From assembly GCA_905214435.1 (NCBI GenBank), contig CAJMMA010000008.1, positions 1 to 62,737 of the forward strand: 62,737 bases of DNA. Direction: 5' to 3'. The translations under genes were made by a program, and so were the position numbers. Origin of the DNA: an uncultured bacterium (lineage in GTDB: Bacteria; Actinomycetota; Coriobacteriia; Coriobacteriales; Coriobacteriaceae). The notes below the pieces were generated by a model that saw only the letters and a program-made list of their open reading frames with translations, did no database searches and was not told the origin of the DNA. Shown piece by piece: positions 1-8,405 of the stretch (within the stretch, counting starts at the first letter, position 1; every line of letters starts with the position of its first letter).

Positions 1-2
1 AT

Positions 3-599
3 GTATGCGAAAACGGAGCCCTGGTGATGAGCGAGGGGCGTGCCGTTGTCAAGCGCTCTATGGAGCGTGACCTGGCGATGGATATCGCGAATGCCGTGGT
101 CGCCTACCCCCATGCCGACGTTACCCTTTCCTGCGAGGGGCACCTCTACACCATAAGCTGCAACGATGCGTTCGTCGACCATTTGCGCTATGAGGTCCAC
201 TGCGATGTGGCGGTGGTCGGCCGTCCCGAGGACATCGACGAGGACGTCATTAAGATTGCCTTCCAGATGCCCGAGGTGGATCAGCCGGCGGCCCTGGAGT
301 ATTTCGAGCGCCTCTTTAGCGACCGTGTTGACGTGATGACGTCGGGAACCGAATGGACGGACTTTATCGGCTTTGGTTCGGGTAAGGGTTCCGCGCTTGC
401 CGATTACGGTCGTGCCCTGGGTATTTCGCCCGATGAGATGATGGCGTTTGGCGATAACGAAAACGACCGCGACATGCTCAACGTAGTGGGCCATCCTTAT
501 CTAATGGAGAGCTGCAATCCCTCTATGCGTGGCATCAACGACCACGTCCGCTACGTGCGCACGGTCGAAGAGGAGCTGCGCCGTCTGCTCGCCGAGTAG
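3..599 (+). CDS. Cof-type HAD-superfamily phosphatase, C-terminal part (5' end outside window)
   Basis: The frame is open to the left edge of the window, and the first residues read VCENGALVMSEG. ENGA is typical of the middle of Cof/YidA-type sugar-phosphate or nucleotide phosphatases, so the internal GTG at 24 is not the true start. The C-terminal HAD motif IV is clear: MAFGDNENDRDML supplies the Mg-binding aspartates. The segment before it (GSGKGSALADYGRALGI) carries the motif III lysine. The part seen is about 198 residues of a family that is usually 260-290 long. Substrate cannot be told from sequence. It ends before a divergently read Fur-type gene. Confidence 0.85.
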   Translation, partial: VCENGALVMSEGRAVVKRSMERDLAMDIANAVVAYPHADVTLSCEGHLYTISCNDAFVDHLRYEVHCDVAVVGRPEDIDEDVIKIAFQMPEVDQPAALEYFERLFSDRVDVMTSGTEWTDFIGFGSGKGSALADYGRALGISPDEMMAFGDNENDRDMLNVVGHPYLMESCNPSMRGINDHVRYVRTVEEELRRLLAE

Positions 600-675
600 G
601 TTTTCGGGACATACCTAGAAATCTATTTTTTGCTGCAAAGTGCGAAAAGGTGGATTTAAGGCATGTTCCAAACAT

Positions 676-1056
676 TTACCGGCAGTCGGGGCAGAGACCC
701 TCGAAGATGGTGTAGTGCGACGTGACGTGCCAGCCGATTTGCTCGGACGCCTTGGCGTCGATCTGGGCATCGAAGGGGAGCGGTACGTCGATGACGCGGC
801 TGCACGAGGTGCAGATGATATGTGCGTGCGGCTCGATGGTGCGATCGAAGCGACTTCCGCCCGGCGTCTTGATGGAGAGAATCTCGCCGGCGTCGGCCAA
901 GAGATTGAGGTTGCGGTAGACCGTACCGCGGCTGATTTTGTCATCCTGCGCGCGCACGACGTTGTAGATTTCGTCGGCGGTGGGATGGTTATAGCTTTGG
1001 CGCACGGCGTCAAGAACCAACTTTCGCTGCCTGGTATTCCTTCTTTGCACCGCCAT
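676..1056 (-). CDS. Fur/PerR-family metal-dependent transcriptional regulator
   Basis: A 126-aa protein with the Fur-family winged helix in the first 80 residues (NTRQRKLVLDAVRQ, HPTADEIYNVVR, GTVYRNLNLLADAGEI). The dimerisation and metal half has HAHIICTSC and ends in CPDC, so both CxxC pairs of the structural zinc site are present. PerR-like peroxide sensing or Fur/Zur-type control cannot be separated without the full ligand set. The upstream region on this strand (about 1060-1117) is AT-rich and has a TTAG...CTAA inverted pair, a possible autoregulatory site. The next gene on this strand, acylphosphatase, ends only about 60 bp upstream. Confidence 0.9.
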   Translation of the reverse strand: MAVQRRNTRQRKLVLDAVRQSYNHPTADEIYNVVRAQDDKISRGTVYRNLNLLADAGEILSIKTPGGSRFDRTIEPHAHIICTSCSRVIDVPLPFDAQIDAKASEQIGWHVTSHYTIFEGLCPDCR

Positions 1057-1117
1057 GCGCCTCGCCTCTTTTCTATCAACGGTCGTAGGTAAATGATACC
1101 GTATTTAGCACACAATA

Positions 1118-1528
1118 CTAATAACGAGGCGTGAAACCGTCTTCATTGGCAAGTGGGGCTCGGGCCTGGGCGTCTACGAGGCGAAAACGCGTACCCATGC
1201 GCTCGTAGGAGGCATGAAGCGCTTCGAGATGAGATAGGATATTTGCCGGAGCTCCCTGTATCTCCATCTCGACTGAGCCGTCTTCCATGTTACGCACCCA
1301 GCCGGTGAGCGCGCGTGCCTGCGCGAGGTTGGTGTTGGTAAAGCGAAAGCCAACGCCCTGGACTTGCCCCGCCCAGCGCAGGAAATAGCGCAGGGGAGTG
1401 TCTTGAGTGGCCTCGTCGCTTGCGAGCACAGTAAGCCTGCGGCGCAGCTCGAGCTCGACGTTTGATGGTTTTTGAGGTTCTCGACTGCCGCCGGTGACGC
1501 TGGAGAAGAACGTATCGAAGAGGCCCAT
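1118..1528 (-). CDS. acylphosphatase
   Basis: A 136-aa protein. Residues about 45-136 form an acylphosphatase domain: GQVQGVGFRFT holds the phosphate-binding loop and catalytic arginine, and GWVRNMEDGSVEMEIQG holds the catalytic asparagine. The family hydrolyses carboxyl-phosphate bonds of acyl phosphates. The 40-residue N-terminal extension (MGLFDTFFSS and a charged stretch) is longer than the usual 90-aa enzyme. I chose the ATG at 1528 because it lies 2 bp after the stop of the preceding oxidoreductase gene. The longer open frame to 1663 only shadows that gene. Probably translated together with it. Confidence 0.88.
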   Translation of the reverse strand: MGLFDTFFSSVTGGSREPQKPSNVELELRRRLTVLASDEATQDTPLRYFLRWAGQVQGVGFRFTNTNLAQARALTGWVRNMEDGSVEMEIQGAPANILSHLEALHASYERMGTRFRLVDAQARAPLANEDGFTPRY

Positions 1529-1530
1529 CG

Positions 1531-2637
1531 CTATGCCTGCTTGCCTGCGTCGGCCGGGAAGGTTATGCCGGCCTGCTGGCGCACGGCATCCATGATGCGC
1601 AGCGAGACGAGCGTGACATCGCGGTAGTGGCCAAGCTCGTGGCGTCCCGCCGGGGTCTCCCAAATCTCTTCCTTAACGTTATCGATGCCGCAGATGGCGG
1701 TGATAAAGTCTGTGAGTTCGTATTCCATAGTGTTGCTCGATTTGGGCAGGTCGAGCACGCGGCCGTTGTCTCCCTGTTCGCGCGGTGCCTCGGTCGCCGA
1801 GCCGCGTACGACGTCGCCGCGATAGTCGATGCGGACTTTGCGGGGCGTGGACAGATGGTCGATCTGGATAGTGCCACGCTCGCCTTCGATTTGCGAGGGC
1901 AGCAGGTCGTTCGTAATTTTGGAGTGCGCGAGCTCGACGGAGATACGGCCACCGCCGTAGCTGGCGAGGATGGAGCCGCAGCCATCGATGGGGCCGTGCG
2001 TGAGCTGTTGCGTGGTGGGGTCGAGCAGAGTAGCCATGCTCGTAAGGCCGGAGGGCATGCCGAAAATCTCGACCATGGGCTCGACGGTGTAGACGCCAAT
2101 GTCCATGAGGGAGCCCGATGCCATATTGCAGTCGAAGATATTGGTGGCGCGTCCCGCGAGAATCTCGTTGTAGCGCGAGGAATATTTGCCAAAGCGCAAT
2201 GAGGCGCGGCGGATGGGGGCGATCTCGCCCAGGGCGTCCTCGATGGCGTGGAAGGCGGGATCGTGGAGGGGACGCATGGCCTCGAGGGCCACGACACCTG
2301 CTGCCTCGGCAGCGCGGAAGACTTCCAGCGCCTGCGCTTCGGTGGCGCAGAAGGGCTTCTCGACGATGACATGCTTGCCACCGGCGATGCAGGCAAGGGC
2401 CTGCTCGTAGTGAAGCGCATTGGGGCTGCCGATGTAGACGGCGTCGACGTCGTCGGCGGACGCAAGCTCGTCAAGTGCGGTGAAGTTACGCTCGCCGCCG
2501 TGTTCGGCGGTAAAGGCGGCGCCGCGCTCGGCATCGCGCGAGAGCGTGCCCACAAACGCGGCTTGGTCGTTAGCGTTGACGACCTGGATAAAGTCGTCGG
2601 TAATCATAGATGTGCCGATGGTCGCTATACGCAGCAT
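1531..2637 (-). CDS. Gfo/Idh/MocA-family NAD(P)-dependent oxidoreductase
   Basis: A 368-aa protein, normal length for the family. The N-terminal Rossmann fold begins MLRIATIGTSMITDDF, a slightly degenerate GxGxxG. The family signature VIVEKPFCATEAQA carries the catalytic EKP lysine. The C-terminal half is the alpha/beta substrate domain. Members oxidise or reduce sugars, inositols or related compounds; the substrate here is unknown. It is first in a two-gene unit with the acylphosphatase, which begins 2 bp after it. RNase HI lies upstream on the same strand. Confidence 0.9.
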   Translation of the reverse strand: MLRIATIGTSMITDDFIQVVNANDQAAFVGTLSRDAERGAAFTAEHGGERNFTALDELASADDVDAVYIGSPNALHYEQALACIAGGKHVIVEKPFCATEAQALEVFRAAEAAGVVALEAMRPLHDPAFHAIEDALGEIAPIRRASLRFGKYSSRYNEILAGRATNIFDCNMASGSLMDIGVYTVEPMVEIFGMPSGLTSMATLLDPTTQQLTHGPIDGCGSILASYGGGRISVELAHSKITNDLLPSQIEGERGTIQIDHLSTPRKVRIDYRGDVVRGSATEAPREQGDNGRVLDLPKSSNTMEYELTDFITAICGIDNVKEEIWETPAGRHELGHYRDVTLVSLRIMDAVRQQAGITFPADAGKQA

Positions 2638-2712
2638 GTATCCCCCTCGTTCCGTTCGGTTTACAGGATGAGTGTAGCGCGAGGGGGCAGGAAATAGCGT
2701 GCGAAAACGCCG

Positions 2713-3198
2713 TTACAGGTCGCTCTCGTTAAAGCCGGTATCGATATCGAGGTTGCTGCCGTCGGCCGCCGTGGTGGCGAGCTCATCGCAGCGCTCGTTG
2801 AGCTCGTGACCGGCGTGACCCTTAACCCAGATGAACTCAACCTTGTGCTTGCTTTTGGCGGTGAGTAGGCGCTCCCACAGGTCGCGGTTCTTGACGGGTT
2901 GCTTGTTGGCGGTTTTCCATCCGCGCTTTTTCCAGCCGTCGATCCAGTGCTTGTTAAAGGCGTTGACGACATACTGCGAATCGGAATGGACTTCGACCTC
3001 GCAAGGGCGGTTGAGCGCCTCGAGCGCCACGATAACGGCCATGAGTTCCATGCGGTTGTTGGTGGTCTTGGCGTAGCCGCGCGAAAGCTCGGAGGTGAAG
3101 GTCTTGCCGGCGGGGTTGGTGTATTTGAGCACGGCGCCGTAGCCGCCGCGTCCCGGATTTGATCGGGCCGAGCCGTCGGTGTAGATGATGACCTTCAC
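2713..3198 (-). CDS. rnhA: ribonuclease HI
   Basis: A 161-aa protein of ordinary RNase HI length. All four acidic catalytic positions are visible: TDGS near residue 8, NNRMELMA, HSDSQYVVNAF and NERCDELATTAA. KGHAGHELNERCD carries the active-site histidine. It cleaves the RNA strand of RNA-DNA hybrids such as replication primers and R-loops. The last ~15 residues are an acidic tail. A ribosome site (AAAGGA) precedes the ATG on the minus strand. It appears to be a single-gene unit. Confidence 0.95.
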   Translation of the reverse strand: MKVIIYTDGSARSNPGRGGYGAVLKYTNPAGKTFTSELSRGYAKTTNNRMELMAVIVALEALNRPCEVEVHSDSQYVVNAFNKHWIDGWKKRGWKTANKQPVKNRDLWERLLTAKSKHKVEFIWVKGHAGHELNERCDELATTAADGSNLDIDTGFNESDL

Positions 3199-3297
3199 GG
3201 GCTTCCTTTCGTTGAGTGCATTTCATGTGAGTGACCATTGTAGCGCCATGCCCGCCGGGGGCCAGCAATCTACGATTTCTACCCCGTCTTCCGACTG

Positions 3298-4209
3298 TTA
3301 GTTGGCATGGATGATGCGGTTGAGCTCGTCGAGGTATTGCTGCAAGAGGAGAGAGGGCTTGCGCTCGTCGTGCATGATGTAGCCAACGTGCATCGTTGGG
3401 GCGTCTGCTAGCGGGATCGATGCCATGCCCCATTGCATTTCATTGGAGAGGACGCCGGTCGACAGAGTGTAACCGTTCGACGTGATAAGTAAGTTAGTAA
3501 GTGTTCCGCGGTCCGAGATTCGTATGTTGCGGTCGCAAGGGATATAGCTAAAAGGTTCCTCGGCGTAATAGAAGGAGTTTGAGGTTCCCTGCTCAAAGCT
3601 GTAGCGCGTATAGGGCGTGAGGTCGGCAAGGGACAGCTGGGGGCGGTGTGCGAGCGGGTGGCGCTCGCTCACGAAGACGTGGACCGTTGCGTCGAAGAGG
3701 GGATGGAAGCTTGCACGGGCATCGGCGAAGGCCTTCCGCAGAACGCGGGCGTTAAAGTCATCCAGATACAGAATGCCGATATCGCTGCGAAACGCACGGA
3801 CGTCATCGATGATCTGCGATGTGGTGGTCTCGCGCATGATGAACTCGAACTTGCTGTCGCGGCAGCGCTCGACCACGTTGACAAAGGCCTCGACCGAAAA
3901 GGCGTAGTGCTGGGCGGAAATGGCGAGGCGGGCTTGTGGGATGCCGCCGTCCTCGTAGCGTGCCTCGAGCATGTCGGCCTGCTCTACGACCTGGCGCGCA
4001 TAGCCCAAAAGCTCGGTGCCGTCGTTGGTGAGCGTGACGCCGCGGCTGGAGCGCGTAAAGATTTCCAAATGGAGTTCCTGTTCCAGACTTTTGACGGCGT
4101 TTGAGATGTTGGACTGAGCGGTATAGAGGCGCTGAGCTGCGGCGTTGATTGAGCCGGACTCTGCCACGGCGATCAGAAAGCGAAGCTGCTGAAGGGTCAT
4201 CGACACCAT
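3298..4209 (-). CDS. LysR-family transcriptional regulator, likely regulator of metY
   Basis: A 303-aa LysR-type regulator. The HTH is at the N-terminus (LQQLRFLIAVAESGSINAAAQRL, then NAVKSLEQELHLEIFTRSSRGVTLT), followed by an effector domain of about 200 residues. The family start would be the ATG at 4200 (MTLQQLRF); the ATG at 4209 is an alternative. It is read divergently from O-acetylhomoserine sulfhydrylase across 263 bp. That layout is usual for a LysR regulator and its target, so it may sense a sulfur metabolite such as O-acetylserine or O-acetylhomoserine. That ligand is inferred from position only. Confidence 0.9.
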   Translation of the reverse strand: MVSMTLQQLRFLIAVAESGSINAAAQRLYTAQSNISNAVKSLEQELHLEIFTRSSRGVTLTNDGTELLGYARQVVEQADMLEARYEDGGIPQARLAISAQHYAFSVEAFVNVVERCRDSKFEFIMRETTTSQIIDDVRAFRSDIGILYLDDFNARVLRKAFADARASFHPLFDATVHVFVSERHPLAHRPQLSLADLTPYTRYSFEQGTSNSFYYAEEPFSYIPCDRNIRISDRGTLTNLLITSNGYTLSTGVLSNEMQWGMASIPLADAPTMHVGYIMHDERKPSLLLQQYLDELNRIIHAN

Positions 4210-4357
4210 ACTTTCGGTTGCTATCTATAAAACAGATAACAAGTTAGCGCTTTTAAGTGATTGACCGAGGGAGACAATGCCCGTACTATTCAAAACACAC
4301 AAAAAAGGTAGGTAATTAAGCCAACTACGGAACCGGGACGCGAAAGGAGGCCCGCAT

Positions 4358-4411
4358 ATGAATTGCTTACCAAGACGAATGCCGGGCTCCTGTTTGCGCC
4401 CGTCGGCGTGA
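4358..4411 (+). CDS. candidate 17-aa leader peptide upstream of metY
   Basis: ATG at 4358 is preceded by a near-ideal ribosome site, AAAGGAGG at 4343-4350 with 7 bp spacing. The ORF encodes MNCLPRRMPGSCLRPSA and stops at 4409-4411, 61 bp before metY. It has two Cys codons. The second half overlaps a nested hairpin (4387-4418) that spans its stop codon. Short Cys-containing upstream ORFs are known to act as attenuators of sulfur-assimilation genes in actinobacteria. Translation here, and the cysteine link, are inferred. An internal ATG at 4379 would give a 10-residue version. Confidence 0.6.
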   Translation: MNCLPRRMPGSCLRPSA

Positions 4412-4418
4412 TCAGGAG
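4387..4418 (+). promoter_or_regulatory. nested hairpin overlapping the leader ORF stop, upstream of metY
   Basis: CTCCTG at 4387-4392 pairs with CAGGAG at 4413-4418. Inside it, CGCC at 4397-4400 pairs with GGCG at 4405-4408 around a CGTC tetraloop. A ribosome translating the leader ORF must melt this structure. The released CAGGAG could act as a Shine-Dalgarno-like or regulatory strand. No T-run follows, so it is not an intrinsic terminator. Confidence 0.5.
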
Positions 4419-4472
4419 ACAGCGACTTACTTCTCTCTATTTTTTTACTTTCGTTCGATCAAGGAGATCATC

Positions 4473-5783
4473 ATGAGCCAGTTCATCAACAACCCCGAGC
4501 ACACCTTTGGTTTCGATACCCTGCAGCTGCACGTTGGCCAGGAGAGCGCCGATCCTGCATCCGATGCCCGCGCCGTGCCTATCTATCAGACCACCTCGTA
4601 CGTGTTCCGCAACTCCCAGCACGCCGCCGACCGCTTTGGTCTTGCCGACGCCGGTAACATCTACGGCCGTCTGACCAACTCCACTCAGGGCGTCTTTGAG
4701 GACCGTATCGCCGCGCTCGAGGGTGGCGTGGCGGGTCTCGCCGTCGCCTCCGGTGCTGCTGCCATCACCTATACCCTGCAGGCACTTGCCCAGGCCGGTG
4801 ACCATGTGGTTGCCCAGAAGACCATCTACGGTGGCTCCTACAATCTGCTGGAGCATACGCTCTCCCAGTTTGGCGTCGAGACCACGTTTGTCGACGCTCA
4901 TAACCTAGACGAGGTCGAGGGCACCATCAAGGACAACACCACGGTCATCTATCTCGAGACGCTCGGCAACCCCAACTCCGACATCCCCAACATCGACGCC
5001 ATCTCCGAGATCGCCAAGAAGCACGGTCTGCCGGTTGTCGTCGATAACACCTTCGGCACCCCGTATCTGTTCCGTCCGCTGGAGCATGGTGCCAACATCG
5101 TCGTCCACTCCGCAACTAAGTTCATTGGCGGCCACGGCACCTCGCTGGGCGGCGTGATTGTCGACGGCGGCAACTTCGATTGGAAGGCGAGCGGCAAGTA
5201 CGCGCAGATCGCCGAGCCCAACCCCTCCTACCACGGTGTTTCGTTTGCCGAGGCTGCCGGTCCCGCCGCCTTCGCGACCTATGTCCGCGCCATTCTGCTG
5301 CGTGATGAGGGCGCCTGCATTAGCCCGTTTAACGCCTGGGTTCTGCTTCAGGGCACCGAGACCCTGTCGCTGCGCGTCGACCGCCATGTCGAGAACACCA
5401 AGAAGGTCGTTGAGTTCCTGGCTGGTGACAGCCACGTCGCCAAGGTGAACCACCCGAGCCTGCCTGAGCACCCCGACCATGAGCTCTACAAGCAGTATTT
5501 CCCCAACGGCGGTGCCTCGATCTTCACCTTCGAGATCAAAGGCGGCCAGGAGGCTGCATGGAAGTTCATCGACCACCTGCAGGTGTTCTCGCTGCTCGCC
5601 AACGTGGCTGACGTCAAGTCGCTCGTCGTGCACCCGGCTACCACCACGCACTCCCAGCTCTCTGCCGAGGAGCTCGCCGAGCAGAACATCACGCCCTCCA
5701 CGATTCGTCTTTCCATCGGTACCGAGAACGCAGAGGATATCACTTGGGATCTGAAGCAGGCCTTCGCCGCGCTGGACGAGTAA
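4473..5783 (+). CDS. metY: O-acetylhomoserine aminocarboxypropyltransferase (O-acetylhomoserine sulfhydrylase)
   Basis: A 436-aa member of the Cys/Met-metabolism PLP enzyme family. The cofactor lysine sits in VVHSATKFIGGHGTSLGG. The N-terminus (GFDTLQLHVGQ, AVPIYQTTSYVF) and the length of about 430 match O-acetylhomoserine sulfhydrylase rather than the shorter cystathionine gamma-synthase. It makes homocysteine from O-acetylhomoserine and sulfide in the cytoplasm, the direct-sulfhydrylation route to methionine. AAGGAG precedes the ATG. It is divergent from a LysR gene and has a leader ORF and hairpin upstream, so it is probably regulated at both transcription and leader level. An intrinsic terminator follows. 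Confidence 0.93.
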   Translation: MSQFINNPEHTFGFDTLQLHVGQESADPASDARAVPIYQTTSYVFRNSQHAADRFGLADAGNIYGRLTNSTQGVFEDRIAALEGGVAGLAVASGAAAITYTLQALAQAGDHVVAQKTIYGGSYNLLEHTLSQFGVETTFVDAHNLDEVEGTIKDNTTVIYLETLGNPNSDIPNIDAISEIAKKHGLPVVVDNTFGTPYLFRPLEHGANIVVHSATKFIGGHGTSLGGVIVDGGNFDWKASGKYAQIAEPNPSYHGVSFAEAAGPAAFATYVRAILLRDEGACISPFNAWVLLQGTETLSLRVDRHVENTKKVVEFLAGDSHVAKVNHPSLPEHPDHELYKQYFPNGGASIFTFEIKGGQEAAWKFIDHLQVFSLLANVADVKSLVVHPATTTHSQLSAEELAEQNITPSTIRLSIGTENAEDITWDLKQAFAALDE

Positions 5784-5845
5784 GGCGACTTGTGCAAGGA
5801 CCCCTTGCGACCCGATAGGTATAACTGCATAAAATGCCTGCTCAA

Positions 5846-5884
5846 GGCGCCTGTGCAAGCAATGGTTGCGCAGGCGCCTTTTTT
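5846..5884 (+). terminator. intrinsic terminator after metY
   Basis: GGCGCCTG and its complement CAGGCGCC form a stem around CAAGCAATGGTTG (which also pairs), followed by TTTTTT. The rest of the 312-bp gap 5784-6095 holds no gene I can support. Its right end carries the ribosome site GGAGG of the following secreted protein. Confidence 0.85.
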
Positions 5885-6095
5885 GCATAGGGAGGGCGCT
5901 ATTACAGGGTTTTTGGCATGCTTTATGCATTCGAGTTGTGGAAAACTCCTGTTGAGAGGATGTGAGTTTTACGCAATTGACGTGCGCCTTTTGAGTAAAA
6001 CCGCAGGTCGCGATTTGCTCGGGGTACTATGCAGCGCGATCGAATCACACGCAGCTCAAACGCAGCAAAAACGCACTACGGAGGTTTCCAGCTAC

Positions 6096-6869
6096 ATGAG
6101 GATCGATTCACGAAAACCGAAAGCCGCCGCCCTTTCCGCCGCTCTGACCGTGGCGCTATTGGCGGGCGCCGGCGCAACTGATGCCCACGCGGCAACACTA
6201 TCCGATACGGTTGGACCTACGCCGTCCGAAGCGACGCTGGTGCAGCCCGTCGACTACCGCAGCGACGGTTATGGCTCTATGCAGGAGTGGAACGCTTCGA
6301 TGGGGGCAAAGCGCGATTCCCTGGAGATGCGCGCTCAGATCATTATGAATATGTATGGCGACTATGCTACCGATGACGAGCGCGCTGTGTTGCAGGGTTG
6401 CATCGATGGTGCGGGTAACCTGTTGACGATGGGGGAGGTCGACGCCAAGTCGACCGAGCTCGATGAGCTGCGCACTGCGCTTGAGGATGCCAAGCGCGAA
6501 GCGCTCGAGGCTGCCGCCGAGGCGGAGGCTGCCGAGGTCGCCCAGGCTTCGTACTACAACGCCGGTTACACTCCGTCCTACGCGTCTGCCGCGTCCTACG
6601 CGAACGGATCGGGCCTGACACGCTCTGCGGGTGTCAATAACTACAACGGGCGCCGCGAGACCTATTACAGCAGCAATGTGCTTTATCACTATCGCACGGG
6701 CGAATGGACTCAGGATTCTGAGGGCTTCTGGCGCGATTCCGACGGCTATTACGTTGTTGCCGCGGGCGATATGGCCCAGGGCTCGACCTTTACGGGCTCC
6801 AAGGGTGATTGCAAGGTCTATGACTCCGGCTGCGCTGCCGGAACCACCGACTACTACACCGGTTGGTAA
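6096..6869 (+). CDS. secreted coiled-coil protein of unknown function
   Basis: I chose the ATG at 6096 because it follows GGAGG and begins a standard signal peptide (MRIDSRKPKAAAL, hydrophobic core, cleavage near AHAAT). The upstream in-frame extension to 5790 runs through the metY terminator. The 257-aa product has a helical, Ala/Glu-rich middle (about residues 120-150), then a Tyr/Ser/Gly-rich region. It ends in a compact tail with two cysteines, GDCKVYDSGCAAGTTDYYTGW in part. The tail looks like a small extracellular domain, perhaps cell-wall associated. I do not recognise a named family. A terminator follows. Confidence 0.75.
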   Translation: MRIDSRKPKAAALSAALTVALLAGAGATDAHAATLSDTVGPTPSEATLVQPVDYRSDGYGSMQEWNASMGAKRDSLEMRAQIIMNMYGDYATDDERAVLQGCIDGAGNLLTMGEVDAKSTELDELRTALEDAKREALEAAAEAEAAEVAQASYYNAGYTPSYASAASYANGSGLTRSAGVNNYNGRRETYYSSNVLYHYRTGEWTQDSEGFWRDSDGYYVVAAGDMAQGSTFTGSKGDCKVYDSGCAAGTTDYYTGW

Positions 6870-6891
6870 TGCAAAATAGGCACATGATGGG

Positions 6892-6939
6892 CGGGCGTCT
6901 TTACTGAGCTTTTAGGCAACGTAAAGCCGCCCGTTCTTT
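6892..6939 (+). terminator. intrinsic terminator after the secreted protein
   Basis: CGGGCGTCTTTAC at 6892-6904 pairs with GTAAAGCCGCCCG at 6921-6933 with one mismatch, followed by TTCTTT. Confidence 0.7.
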
Positions 6940-7049
6940 ATGTGCGTTTGAGTTAACAGAGCCCTTACCGTGGCGGTACGCTGGGCGTATGGATGCGGGG
7001 CACACTAGTTCTTGAGAAATAAGGTCTTTCTCTTGGAGGAAGTGGTCTT

Positions 7050-7256
7050 GTGAATGCTCGAGATATTGCCGTTGCCGCCGTCGCGTTGATGCTTGGCTGC
7101 CTTGGTCCCACGGCCGCGCTCGTCGCGGGTATGCAGGGGACATGCGGGGCTGCTCCTATCGTGGTCGGCGCGCTGATCGCGGCCACGCTGCTGGGAAGCG
7201 CCGGTGTTGTCCTTTGTCGCGACGATGAGGACCAGGCGTCGGAGTCGCAGCTCTAA
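7050..7256 (+). CDS. small membrane protein of unknown function
   Basis: A 68-aa product starting at GTG 7050, with GGAGGA nine bases upstream. Two hydrophobic segments (about residues 6-28 and 36-56) are separated by a short loop with a cysteine, and it ends in an acidic tail (CRDDEDQASESQL). No recognisable family. It sits alone between two terminators. Small size makes the call moderate; the ribosome site and the clean two-helix pattern are the support. Confidence 0.6.
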   Translation: MNARDIAVAAVALMLGCLGPTAALVAGMQGTCGAAPIVVGALIAATLLGSAGVVLCRDDEDQASESQL

Positions 7257-7296
7257 CCGTTCTGAAGCTGATTTTTGGCCAAAGATGAAAAAGGAA

Positions 7297-7327
7297 GCCG
7301 CCGCGAGGGGAGTGTCCCTTGCGGCGT
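7297..7327. terminator. bidirectional intrinsic terminator between convergent genes
   Basis: GCCGCCGCGAGGGGA pairs with TCCCTTGCGGCGTC around GTG. CTTT follows on the plus strand, and TTCCTTTTT follows on the minus strand, so it can serve both the small membrane protein and the reductase gene that ends at 7366. Confidence 0.8.
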
Positions 7328-7365
7328 CTTTGCCATTGGATCTGTTGGCTGCAGTATGCCGAGCA

Positions 7366-8280
7366 CTACCAGCTGCTTTCTATTTCGCGAATCCTCTGGT
7401 AGAGCCAATCGTTTTGCGGCACTTGGATATCGTGTTTGGCGGCCAGGCGGCAAATGGTGCCCGCGAACTCCTCGACTTCGGTTTTTCGTTGTGCAATGCG
7501 GTCTTGAGCCATCGAGGGCATACCAGCGGGGACGATTCCCTCGATGAGGTGCACCATTTGCGTCAGGTCTGCCTCGGTCAGCTCAACGCCCTCGGCGTTG
7601 GCGACCGCAAGCGTTTCGCGCATGGCGGAAACAAAGCAGCGACGCTGCTCGGAGCCCGGCTCCGTGGCGCTTCCGTAGGTCCCGCCGTAGGCCATGCAGG
7701 TCTGGTTGATGCCGTCGTTGAGCATGAGTTTGGCCCACATGCGGTGGGCGATGTCGTCCTCGACGGTATGGGCGATGCCGCAGCGCGTATAGAGCTCGTC
7801 GATAGCGGCGACGGTCGCGGGGCCGGTGCCGGCGGCTGCACCAAAGCAGATTTCGCCCGCATTGGTAAAGGTGAGCGCGCCGTTGAGGAATACGGCGTCC
7901 ATGCCCTGGCAGATACCCAGGACGGTATGCTCCCAGCCAAAGCGTTCGGCAATCTTTTGCTCGCTCGTAATGCCGTTGCACAGCGAGGCGATGAGCGTGT
8001 TGGGCCCCACGACACGCTCCATAGTCTTGAGTGCTTGGTCGAGACCGGTGGTCTTGACCGTGAGAATGACCAGATCGGCGGGCGTTGCCTCGCTGGCGCG
8101 GACGGATTTGAGTGCACAGGGCTCGCCGTTGACGGTGAGCGCATCGCCCGCGTGACGCTCAAAACGGGCGTCATCCATGACATATTCAACAGCGTCGTTG
8201 CCGAGCGCTTGGGCGATCATGCTGCCGTAGAGTAGGCCGACACCGCCCTTGCCGATGAAGGCGACCTTGTTGATCTGCAT
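7366..8280 (-). CDS. 2-dehydropantoate 2-reductase family protein
   Basis: About 304 aa. The N-terminal NADP-binding motif reads KVAFIGKGGVGLLYGSMIA. The central region has LVILTVKTTGLDQAL and SLCNGITSEQKIAERFG, where ketopantoate reductases carry NG..E, and the C-terminal helical domain contains KLMLNDGINQTC. These match the ApbA/PanE family, which reduces ketopantoate to pantoate for coenzyme A. No other pantothenate genes lie nearby, and many paralogues act on other 2-keto acids, so I leave the symbol empty. GGGGAG is nine bases before the ATG at 8280; the ATG at 8289 touches it directly and is less likely. Confidence 0.85.
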   Translation of the reverse strand: MQINKVAFIGKGGVGLLYGSMIAQALGNDAVEYVMDDARFERHAGDALTVNGEPCALKSVRASEATPADLVILTVKTTGLDQALKTMERVVGPNTLIASLCNGITSEQKIAERFGWEHTVLGICQGMDAVFLNGALTFTNAGEICFGAAAGTGPATVAAIDELYTRCGIAHTVEDDIAHRMWAKLMLNDGINQTCMAYGGTYGSATEPGSEQRRCFVSAMRETLAVANAEGVELTEADLTQMVHLIEGIVPAGMPSMAQDRIAQRKTEVEEFAGTICRLAAKHDIQVPQNDWLYQRIREIESSW

Positions 8281-8296
8281 ATGAATCATCTCCCCA

Positions 8297-8324
8297 TAAA
8301 AAGGCGCCCACGTACGGGGCGCCT
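8297..8324 (-). terminator. intrinsic terminator after the cyclase gene
   Basis: Read on the minus strand, AGGCGCCCC and GGGCGCCT pair around GTAC and are followed by TTTTTA. It separates the cyclase gene from the downstream reductase gene. Confidence 0.8.
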
Positions 8325-8405
8325 GATGGATTGTATGCTGCCGGGGTATGTTGTGTGCGCCGGATAGCCGTATTTAGAAGAACAAACGTATGGGAACACG
8401 GGAAC

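Noticed and set aside
615..1115. Overlapping ORFs on both strands across the Fur-family gene
   Set aside because: They lack ribosome sites and have skewed composition; the Fur frame has clear motifs and explains the region.
5790..6095. In-frame N-terminal extension of the secreted protein
   Set aside because: It crosses the metY terminator and would bury the signal peptide; the ATG at 6096 has a good ribosome site.
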